Positions 50,080 to 62,000 of a DNA stretch of 64,000 nt are shown here, in pieces (position 1 is the stretch's first letter; every line of letters starts with the position of its first letter). Position numbers and translations under genes: made by a program. The notes below the pieces were generated by a model. The model searched no databases. It was not told the DNA's origin and worked only from the letters and a program-made list of their open reading frames with translations. Origin of the DNA: Haliclystus octoradiatus (taxonomy: Eukaryota; Cnidaria; Staurozoa; Stauromedusae; Haliclystidae); contig OU744450.1 of assembly GCA_916610825.1 (NCBI GenBank), forward strand, positions 12,711,489 to 12,775,488. The letters run 5' to 3'.

Positions 50080-53000
50080 CTGAAAAAAAACAAACAAGTA
50101 AGATGGATAATTATACACATTTTTACAGCCTTTTTCTTGTGAGAAATACGTCAGATTATTAAGCTTGTTTACGACTTTATAGAAATTATTGAACGACTTG
50201 TGTTAAAACGGTAGCATTTGAGATTCAACAATAATGTTAGTATGATTAATAAGAAACTCAGCATATAGTATAGTATTCTAGGATGTATTATGATGCGTCT
50301 GTTTCAAAAAAATTGAATAGCATATGGAACCATAGAGCCATGGAGTCTCTGAAGAGAGCTGATGGACACTGATTTTTGAAGCACCCTAAATTTGCACTTT
50401 TCCGTCGAATGATACCTCCAGCTTGTACAAAACTGTATTATTGAATCAATGTTTTATATCTGTAAAAAGAATGACTGTGATTTACTTACAGACAATGCGA
50501 ATATTTTCAGATTAATTATATTTTAGAGATTTCGATATATAAGTCCTCAGACCTAAGTCTAGATTTAAACATAGGAACATTTTTCACTGAGGGAGCAGTT
50601 AAAGATGGTGAGTTCTAAATATATGTATGTATAAGCAAAATAATGACATTTTTGACTCATTAAAGAGGATCAGGAAATAGCAGTGTTAAGAAATTTGGGA
50701 AGTTGCTTATTATATTTGAAGTAAAGATCAAATCCGCATGTAAATGTCCTTTTTCTATACCATCAAGATTTAAAGGGAGAATACTGACCGGGGAACATTG
50801 CGCGCTCAACCAATTCATACTTCATCAATTCGAACAAAGCTTTAAGAAAAGCTGCAGTGCGTGTGAGTGAGCTTTGTTTTATTATTCTGGCCGTATGTTG
50901 ATTTTATGGTATTTCAAATAAATGAACAAATTAAAATCACAATTTGGTAGCTATACTACATACTTTGGTTGCATTATTTTATCACGTTCTGGACTAGAAT
51001 GTGTTGTTTACTATAAACAAGAACCTTGTTTAAAATTTTGATTTTCGTTAAAGCCAAATCCTTGTGTTTCTTGACTTCTTAATTGGGTCTTCTTGCGCAT
51101 AAACTATAATTTTTATTCATGTTTTTGATGTAACGATCGGTCCATAAATGCTTGCCAGCTAATAACAACGCAACTGCAGTAAGTATAATCTGGAGGATAA
51201 TATACCAAAAGCAAACTAATGTGATAATTCAATAAAACTATGCGAATCTGAGTTTAATGCATGGAATAAATCGTTATTTGAAAATATAGATTCGTTGATG
51301 ATTGTCACGAGTTCACGACTTCAACATTTCTTCCTGTCTCGTGTTTTTGATTATTTTGCTCCAAACAATAGAATTAAGGCGAGGCCAACTCTGTTTCGAA
51401 ACGAGAACTCGAATTTGGTATAAAGAATTCAAGTTGCGCGCGCAACGTTCCCCTGTCAATATTCTCCCTTTAAATTAAGTACAGTTCTTCACATCTTAAT
51501 CTTGATTCAGGATCAATGGTATAATACTACATACGTTCAGTATATTAGCTTAATGGCTTCAATAAAGTCCATGTCTTTGACGTACGTTATCGACCAAATT
51601 GTGGACCGATATTAGAGTATGGTGCGCACAAATCCTATTAGTAATAAATATGTTTGTCTAGATGTTTATGGCTTCACGTATCACTTTTTATAATATGAGA
51701 CGATTTTGAGTTTAATATCTTAAACTATTCGTATTTTTCCGAGAATCGTTGCCTTGGCTCTTACTTAATTAAATATAATAGCAAAACGTAGGATGGATGG
51801 AAGAGAGATTTTTTGTTTGCTTTAATGAATGGAAGCAAAGACAAAATACGAAGTCTACTGTCTAGATGGGAATTTTTGTATTACAGTGATAAATCTATCA
51901 CGCTGTATATTTTCACAATGGCAGTATATATATAAAGCATCATTTGTTGTGAATGAGGTTTCTAATTAAAATTTTTTGTTCGCATTTCACAGCAAATGCT
52001 AACGCTAATGAATGTTTTCAATTTTAAATTCAAATGTAAATTTTTGGAATGTTTATCAGGTTAAAATATACTTGTGACACATTCAATATAGCGCTGATAC
52101 AACGCTCCCTAAATATACGACTGTAACTGGTATTTCAAATTATAAATTTTATCATTCATATATTTCAAACTATAAAGCTTATCATGCATAGATACATTTT
52201 ACGCGAAGGCGTAACAAACATCTGCTTAAAAATGATCTATGGCTGGTGCTAAAAGCTGTATTGTAAAAGATGTAAAATGGCCTTAGAGCACCACACTGTC
52301 GGGTATATACCTGATTCATCGTTAACAACGTCATATGGATATTCACCGAGTTTAAAAGTAGAATTAACGCAATGGTTTGTGGGTAAAATTTAGACAAACA
52401 CCCTCACAACATTTTCAAACTTGTAGCTTACGCAGCTGTAACCTGTAGGTTTGATTAAATGTACTAAATATAACCAAAAGGTTTTAGAATAAACAGTAAT
52501 AACTCATAATAAATCAATTCCTTTTATTAATCATGCCATGTTCATCCTCTTTCCTTTTCCATGTGCTCCGTGCACCTGAGGCTGAAACAATATGACTCAT
52601 ACATCATAATGAGGCTACATTACACAGACAACATAAATGAACAAACAAAGCATTTACAATGCTACAACAGAACTTTATATTACATAGTAACGTGTACAGA
52701 ACATACAAAGTTCCTGGTGACATTCTCCGTCATTTTAAAATGTTTGTTCATTTATTTTCTTCATAATAATGTTCTTACAATATCCATTCTTTGTGCGCAC
52801 TTATGGCTAGTAAGTCGTAACATCATAATTACAATTGTAACGTCAGTTCAATTGTTCAGTCAATATTTGAGGCATTCATTTAACAATCCAATTTTCCATG
52901 CGCTCCAGCATTTGCGTTGATCTCGAGATAAACAAGTCTAATTTTACCTACGTAACAAAATCTCATTTAAACATATCTATTCATAACAAAAATAAAATCG

Positions 53001-56000
53001 TTCAATGTGATAAATCCAATTTAAATTAAACCATAATAGTATTAATAACCCAAAATCTTTGAATTCCACATTCAGCATAACCGTAAAGAATATACCATTT
53101 AATAGTAAACCAAAACTGGATAACATGAAACATAATATGGAAAATACATGACTGGATTGAAATAACTACGATTGAATAGTGGTTGAGCAGTTTTGACATT
53201 CATATTGTTCACAGTTGGATTCCCTAGTTTGTGTTTTCTCCTTCTAATTCTTCAAATTCAACCCTCTCATCTATGGAGTTCAAGAGATTGCTTTGAGTAT
53301 GTTCAATCTGAATTGGGACAGCCCCAAATTCCTCTTCATCTTCTTCTTCCGTGGTGACGTCAAATTCATCACAAGGGTTGCTACAATAGTTGCTATGCTC
53401 AGACTGGCTGTTCACTTGTTCTGTTGGTTTCAATTTGTTAGCACTGGATTGAGATTGAGTAGAATCAAGTACCAAATCTAGCTCACAATTCAATAACATA
53501 TTTCGATGGACGGTACGTAGTCGACTTTTTGAGTTATTTTCCTGCTGTACAACATAGACAATGTTTTCTGGACCTTGTACTTTCTTGATGAAATAAATAC
53601 AAGGTTCCAAAAAACTGTGAAGTTTCCCAGGACCACCACGTTCAGCCACATTTTTTATGATAACTCTATCCCCTACTTTCAGTGAGGTTAAAGTTATAGC
53701 TCTATTCCATCGACCGCGATCCATAGCTTTTCTATTATTTGATTTTTCAAAGGCAATTTTGTACGCTTCTTCCTTTTGTTGTTTCCATTTGTTATTTTCT
53801 GTGTGTCATCTTTGTTGTTGTTTGAGTCTGGGTATGACCAAGTATCCGATCCAAAGGCAGCATAGGCTCTCTCCCAAACAAAATAAAATTAGGACTATAT
53901 CCGGTACTGTCATGACGTGTGGCATTATATGGAAATATCAACTTATTCAGTTTTTCATGCCATCTTGATTTCTGGTTTTCTGGAAGTGTTTTTAGCATTT
54001 GAATCAAAGTCATTTTCATTCTCTCACATGCACCATTGTATTGCAGATGATACGGAGTAGTACGAGAATTAATGATTCCAGTAAGGCGATTAAGCTCTTT
54101 GAAAAATTTATTTTCCAATTCTTTACCCTGGTCATGCATTATACGAGGCGGTAAACCAAATCGAAGTATAAAATCACCATAGAGGTGCTTAGCAGCCGTA
54201 ATCGCAGATTTGTTTCTTGTAGCATAAGCTTATGAATACCGAGTAAAATGATCTACAGTCAGCAAAATATTTTCAAATCCTCCTGTACTCTTTTCAAGAT
54301 GTAAAAAATCAATAGCCATTAATTCCATTGGATGACTTGTGATGACGCTTTGTAGTGGTGCTGACTGATTAAAATGAGGAGGCTTCTGTATCACACAATT
54401 GACAAACTTGATGTATGAATGTATGCATATTGTGCTGCATCCTTGGCCAGTAAACACGTTGCCTAGCCAAGTGCATCACACGATCCGTTCCGAGATGTCC
54501 AATTTCTTTATGTAATTGGGTAAAAATCATATTTCCTAGCGATTCTGGCCGGATGATTTGATTGTGATGGCCACTTAATCTCTTTAATATTCCATCATCA
54601 TCTTTCAAAAAGGCATCAAAAAGGCAATAGCATCTGGAACAGGACTGAGAACATATGTAGATTCACAAACTGACATGTCTCTAGATAGTTTATTAATGTT
54701 CTTAAGAAGTTACATGAAAGAAAAGTCACCAACAGAACTTTTCACAGAGCTAACACAAGTATGTCAAAACAACAGCGAAGATCCATTGTTTTTACTCAGA
54801 GCTTTAGAGATCAGACAAAAGGTGATTGTAGCATCGCAAGCGGAAGTAGAAATCAATTACGAAAGTGACTTAGTACAGCGAATGTTTCTACACACAGTGA
54901 GAACCGAACTGCGCAATGATGCTGTGCGGTCGCATATGTCTGCCTATCTAGAGCCTTCTAAAAACACTGGTGACGATGTGTTTATTAGAGAAATTAATTT
55001 AGCGTCCTCAGAAGCCTTAGAAAGGGATGTTAAACAACGCCAGTTTATGAATGAGGAAAAGAAGAGAGTGCAAGTGGCAGCAACAGGCTACGACCATGGC
55101 ACTGACAATAAAAAGGACATGTTAAAACCGCTAGTAGATACGGTTAAAGTCATGAGAGGGGAAATTGAGTCATTGCGAATTGAAATTGGAAAGGAATTTA
55201 TCATTATAGTCTGGATACACTAAAATTGGAGAAGTTGTTATCAGACCAACCACATTTTGCAATGCTTCACGGCATTCAGATGACCACACAATTGACTTAA
55301 TTGCATGTCCTTGCTTTTCATTCTTTTTCAATAATTCATTTAGTGGCTTGGCAATCTTTGAGAAATCTTGAATGTGTCGTCGATGATATCCAAGTAGATC
55401 TAACAGCTGTCTGACTTCTTGTATTGTTTTTGGTTCAAAATCTTGTAATGATTTTACTGCTTTAATACTTGTATCATCCATACGATAACCATGTTCATTT
55501 ACTATTCGTCCAAGATACCTGACTTCTTTCTTAAAGAAATTACACTTTGATAATTTTAATTTCAGTCCTTTTTCTTTGAGTTTTTGAAGGACTTGACGCA
55601 TGTGAATTAGATGAGAATTTAGATGTTTGAAAATGCAATAATATCATCCAGGTAAGGCATCGCAAACTTATCACGACAATCTTCGAAAGTTTCTTCCATA
55701 TAACGCTGGAAAACAGCTGGAGCATTTGACAATCCGAATGGAATTCGAACCCACTGATAGAGTCCCCAAGGAGTCACAAAAGCAGTCTTATCTCTATCCT
55801 CTGGATGTATACAACCTTAGTAATACGCTCTACTTTGATCCAATACAGAAAACCACCGGCTTCCTTGCAAATTCTCAATAGATGATTCTATTCTAGGTAG
55901 AGGATGACGATCAGCTGTTGTCTTCTTGTTCAGCATCTGGAAGTCACAGCAGATTCGAAGACTTCCTTATTTCTTCCTCATTAGCACAATAGGTGATGAC

Positions 56001-59000
56001 CAGGCACTTTTCGACTTTGTGACCCATCCACGGTGAATCAAATCTGCAACGTGAGCTTTTACTACAGTGGAGGTGGAACAGATCTATAAATTATCTGTAC
56101 AGGTGAAGAATCAGACATGTTGAAACATGTTGTTTTTTCACTTAATTCCATTTCTAGCGGAATCACAGAACGCACTATATTAATTTCACCGATCGGCATT
56201 CTCCCTGACAGAAATACATCATCTTTCGAATTGTTAGTAATTTTTAACATAATTCGAGTCCTTGAGCCAGTTTTTATATAAACGATGTTCTCAGGAATGT
56301 CCAAACAATCATTTAATTCATTATACGGTTGACATAACACAAGAGTTTTCTTATCAACAAGAACTGCATCTATTTCGCATAGTACTGTAACGGTAGATAA
56401 ACCCTTTATAGTCAACCCATTCTTCAAAATTCTAACAATTGACAGTACATCATCAGGATTATCTTTCACCGTTGAAATCAAAGAACTAACATTCATTTTA
56501 GATAAACCTGTAAAACATTTCTCAATAACTTTGTTTGGATCAGATGATAAAACATTAACAATTGTAGAAATTACATTATAACCAATGATTGGCTCCATTA
56601 TATTGTCTTTTGTTACTTAGAGTGGAACATTCATCTTAGTACTTTCGTCAAATGATACATCAAGAATAATATAGCCGAGATATGGAACACTGATCCCATT
56701 AAATGCAGACACATCTATATTATGACCTAACAATGACTTAATGTCTTTAATTTCAAAGGTGAAAGATAATCATTAATATTCTAGCATTATCTCCAGCTAG
56801 ATATCCAAGTTATCTCGGTAGAACCTCCAAATGTAACCTGTAGGTTTGATTAAATGTACTAAATATAACCAAAAGGTTTTAGAATAAACAGTAATAACTC
56901 AGAATAAATAAATTCCGTGCTCCGTGCACCTGGGGCTGAAACAATATGACTCATACATCATAATGAGGCTACATTACACAGACAACATAAATGGACACAC
57001 AAAGCATTTACAATGCTACAACAGAACTTTATATTACATAGTAACATTTACAGAACATATAAAGTTCCTGGTGACACAGCCATATATTATTGCTGTGTTT
57101 ACAGCTTAAATATGTAGTTCGCTGTGAGTTTAGCTAAATATAGCATTAGTATAGCAATAGCCAATAGCATAGTATTTGTATAGTATAGTATTAATGTAAT
57201 GATTATCTTAAAGTTCTAGTTCATTAATTAACTTGTAATTTATAATTGGAGTTATGGAGTGAAACTACATTACTTGGTATGTAAGGCTGCATGCTAAAAA
57301 ACAAGCAAAATGCATCTCTACTGATATACGCGTGAATGAAAAACTATTTGTACGTCGAACTGAAGCAAAGGCTATAGCAAATGCTAAAACAATCTTGTGG
57401 TAGGGACGATTATATGCAATGTTTATGCATTGTACAAAAAGGCAGATATAATTATTCTTGAAATAAGCGCAAGACAAGAAATACTGAACAGAAAAAAAAG
57501 TACCTTGCTCTTTTGGTTAAATGGCGATTTTGAAGCACAACTTAAAGTCACTTGAACCAACGCTAATAAGCAGGTTAATTTAATTATGTATAAGCAAACT
57601 ATACAACGGTGTTTGCAATTTAAATTGAACAAGAATATGCAATTCATGATACAATAAGGTATTGCTGATTTGATAATAGCAAATACCGTCTATATTAAGT
57701 TAACAATTATTAATACTAAATATCAACATCGTATTGTTCTTTAAGGAACTCGTTTTCGATGTCATAAATATGATCGAAAGGTCATTTTGTATCCCGAGTA
57801 TTATTCAGACAATTTTTTCCACTTTGTACTGCTTTGATTTGCCCCATAATCTAAGTTTTTGATCATAACCACTCTCGATGTCCGTGAATTACTTCAGTTG
57901 GTCTCCAGGTACAGTTGTGTTCAACGAAATAATAACAATAAATGAGTAGGTTGAAAAGTAACTGTAGAACCTTATTGTCGTAGAACATTTCTGAAGATGA
58001 AAATACCTTATCATTGCCACTCGAAATACAGACGTTAGCATCAGCATTCAGCATAAATTGATATCTAAATATTTTATTCTCATACCGTTTCAAAAACATC
58101 GGTTAAACCATGCAGTTTAGCACCATTGGATAATCACATCAATTGTTGACTTGAACATGATTTAATAGAGAATAAAACGTTAAAATGCCGTTGCCGTTCT
58201 GTATATTCCAAATGTTCTCTTGTCAACTTACTAATTTCTGTCTGCGACAATAAAACCATCGTTCATGGAGCTCTATAAAATTAAAGACCATTCCTCAACC
58301 TTCTTCTTCGGTGTACATAGCACCATGAACGTAATATTCGTCAATATGAACAGTAAAATCCACAAACGACATCATTAAATAAATCAAAAGCATAAAAACA
58401 GCAAGAAAACTTGGTAAACACTAACAAGAGGGGAAAATCGTGATTGGTTCAAAAATGGAACATTCGACCTGTAGGTACAGCTACAAAGTATCAGGAAGTT
58501 GTGCTATCTACTAATGGAATGCAATAAAGTAGTCACTATTTCGTCTTTTTGCGTCATTTTTACTGATTTTTATCAAAATTAAAGCTTCTTCAAAAGCCGA
58601 TCGCCTATAATGGGTTTTCAATAGATTTTAATTCTTTTCCTGTTTGCAGTGCTTAATCATGGATTATACGAGCGAACCGAACCTAATACATTTTGATTAT
58701 TTCATTCATTCGAATTAAGTTCGCTGTTAGCGCGCTCCGTATAACGCAGTTGAGCTTGCCAATGTAAGTTCGCATGATCCAAGCGCGCCAAATGTTCCAC
58801 TTGATAAAGCAATTACAATTTTAGTTAGTGAAGCTTTTGAGGAAAAGTGGTTTAATTAAACATATAATATGACATTGAAAATAAATGATTTGAAAGAACT
58901 CCTTGAAGAGGCCATAAAAATCTCAATCCAATGGAAATGTTTTGAATAAATTGACAGAGTTGCAATAGGTTCCCCTATGAGTTCTTTGCTAGCCACTGAT

Positions 59001-62000
59001 ATTATGTGCAATTATAGAAAATTTAAAGACAAAATACAAACTCATCCCTGAATATCATATAATAGTATATAGCTGTAATTATTATTGTTATCAGTACTGG
59101 AAAAATGGGAGCTACCTTTTGATCGTGGGAATAAAAAGTTTGTGAACTCTTACTACATTTTCAGAAAATTCAAATAAATTCATCAAAACAACTAAAAAAA
59201 AATGTAAATGAATTCAATTTGCCGATTGTAGACATATTCCAGCAAGCAACAAGATTTGATGACTTTTTGTTGTTGTGATTCTGAATAGATTAAACTTGTA
59301 GAGAATACTATCAACTACTGCTCAGTGGCGGATCGTGGGGTGTGTCATCAGGCAAGGTCCCTTATCAATTAACATTATTAATGATTAATAACGTTATTAA
59401 CGATGTCATCAATCGTTCAAATATTGCATGCATCAATATAATGGTATTCTTATGCAACGCGACTGTTTTTAAGCCTTGTTTTACATTCAGGCTTTATTTT
59501 ATCAAGCTTAAAATCAAGCGTGATCGTGTCTTCCCAAAACGCCGTTTAATTCTGCAGTATTAATGCCTGCGAATGAACATCCAGCTCAGTAAAACAATTG
59601 CTATTTATCATCAAAAGCGTCGTCTGGCCTTCTCGATGGCAGAAAAATAAGAATCGTTGACGCTATCAATCTAATGACTTTGAAAGATTTGCTGCTTGAG
59701 TTAACGCTGTGTGATGAAGAACCTCAATATGTATGCGATAAAAATCTGGCGTTACGGTAAACCATGTTACGGAAGCAGATTTCGAAATTAAAGGGAGAGA
59801 AAGGATGAACTAACCACCACTGACCCTACTATCATTATACTTCGATCTAAAACTTCATCAAGTATAATGAGTATCATGACAGGAGTATTTGTCAATATTA
59901 TCGATGTAAATTTATGTTAAAATATCAGAGCTACTGATAAATAGGATTTGAAATTTGTGAAGTTTGTTTTCAAAGTCAAGCGGGGAACAACAAAAAGGCT
60001 GCTATTTACTTACTACATGAAATCCATATCCACTTGAATCGTCAGTTAATACTCCTGAAAGCGTGATTGTACTCCCGTATTGTTGGTTATTGGCACCATT
60101 GTACAGTATTATGGACCATTCAGTAAGATCTAAGCCAGCTGTACCAACCAACTCAATAAACTCCCCTTCATCATTACCTGTGTTGTCATAATGAAATTCG
60201 TTGATGAACAACTGCGGCACACCTGAAGGAAAAGAAAAGACGAATTATTCCTTTAAAATTCGAAGTTGCCTTTAAAGTGTATATTCTAGATATTGGGAGA
60301 TTGCTTCTTTAGATAGAGAAAATTTTCAATTTGTACATGTTCTTCTTGTATTTTTACTTTGCGAAAGCACTTCCCCCTCAACAATGCAATCAAAGTTACG
60401 ATTTTGTGTCTCATTCTTTTTCCTCGAACAGAAACCCGTTTGTTTTCTACAAGAGGGTTTACACCGGAAAAAACGCCAAACATTTTACTTAATTGTCTCT
60501 AAATAAAGAACAGCTGAACCAAATGGCAATCTGAATGATGTTCGAATGAATGAATTCTTTCGGAATGATGTTTTCAAGGTTCACCTCAAGATTTTGAGCT
60601 ATATTTGATCAATATACGGGATGCAGGAAACGATATAATAAGCCTCTAAAGTCGAAAGTTTTAAACTTTGGAATTTTCTCACTCAAGCGATCACGTGACT
60701 AACACCTCTTTACGACTTCGTCTAAGCAGGTTATCTCTCCCGGTTATTGAAGGTGTGTGACTCTTTTGAATACGCATCAAATATGCCGACTATGCGTATG
60801 CGTAGAAAAATGCAAAACTAATAACTATTGACTTTAGAGGCTTATATCTCTTTATCTGGATGTTGAATATTGATCAAATTTAGCTCTAAATCTGCAACTG
60901 AACGTTGAAAGCTTCATTCCGAAAGCAGATTGTCATTTGGTTCAGCCGTTTTTATTTAGAGACAAATAAGTAAAATGTCTTGTGTTTTTCCGGTTTAAAT
61001 TCTCTTTTTGAAAATAAACGGGTTTCTGTTGGAGGAAAAAGAGTGAGACATGCTGACTCTAGTTTAAGCAAAACAAAATTAACCCAAAATCGTCATTTTG
61101 ACTGCATTTTTGAAGGAGAAATGATTGCGCAAAGTAAAAACACAAGAAGATCATGTCCAAATAGAAATTTTTTCTCTATCTAAAGAAGCAATCTCCCAAT
61201 ATCCGGGATATACACTTTCAAAGGCATAACATTTGCAATCGTGTATTGCGGGCTCAAATTTTAGAAATGAATGCCATTTCTCAAGGCAGAAGTAGTGTAA
61301 TGAATCAGTGCATCACGCGCCATCAAAAAACACCGAGTGAAAAAGCTGACGCTCAATTTGATGCCACTGATGATAAAATAGAAATGCTTTCAATTTCTGA
61401 ATCATATTGCCTTTTCTCATACAAATTAGTATCAAAAGGTTTGTCTTTAAGAAAGTGCCGATGACATTCAGCTACAATAGCCCTCATCATGTTCAAATGA
61501 ACTTTTACTTTAAGTCACAAGGCTCCATCATCAAACCAATCATTAATTAAATTAAATTTTGAAAGATACAAAAATGAGCAGATGTCTTTGCTTTGTTCTA
61601 TTGTTATGATCACGGGAAAAGAGGCTCAGCTTTTGGAAGGGGTGTCAACGCATAAAGCTTTTGTAATAGAAGCTGTTGCTACGAGAAGACACAACGGAAG
61701 CATTATCAGCTCCAGAAAATAGTTTGATTTATCAATTTCAATTATAATTGAGACTTAATTACATAGAAAACATCGAACTGATGTTGAAATCCAAAGTCTA
61801 CCCAAAAACTATAATAGCCAAAAACTGTAATAGACGACTCATTAATAGCAGACTCAGTATTATCTGAGAATTGCGATACAAGGCAAGGCAATTTGAATTT
61901 TGGACTAGTAAATAATGGTGAAAGTTAATCTATATTCATCTTGTGGACCATTTTCCATTCATTCACATTTTACTGTTTACAGTTCTGTTATTCAGCTCCA

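Larger units (their letters stand above)
52437..57076 (-). mobile_element. Ty3-type LTR retrotransposon with an inverted internal gag
   Basis: LTRs are at 52437-52722 and 56832-57076 (TGTAACCTG...GGTGACA on the plus strand) with the 4-bp duplication CAGC outside both (52433-52436, 57077-57080). The right copy lacks about 41 bp. On the minus strand the primer site TGGAGGTTCTACCGAGAT (56829-56812), two bases from the LTR, matches tRNA-Gln with two differences. Pol runs on the minus strand, but the gag segment is on the plus strand inside pol and the normal gag position is nearly empty. Non-autonomous rearranged copy. Confidence 0.88.
50080..60013 (-). other. Last intron of the TSP1-Ig-LTD gene (9.9 kb)
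   Basis: Phase-0 intron (gtaagt...tttttcag). It contains a TTAA-flanked MITE (50770-51473), a Ty3 element (52437-57076) and a relic Penelope fragment (58790-59060). The stretches 51474-52436, 57077-58789 and 59061-60013 otherwise show nothing I can support. A sequence CAGTGGCGGATC at about 59325 resembles a hAT end, without a visible partner. Confidence 0.7.

Noticed and set aside
57863..58099. Minus-strand open frame with [14 protein letters not shown], considered as an extra exon of the TSP1-Ig-LTD gene
   Set aside because: The phase-0 junction from 60014 to 50079 already completes the LTD, and no acceptor/donor pair here keeps both frames. No domain was recognised.
59320..59345. CAGTGGCGGATC as a hAT end
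   Set aside because: No matching inverted end or 8-bp duplication was found nearby.
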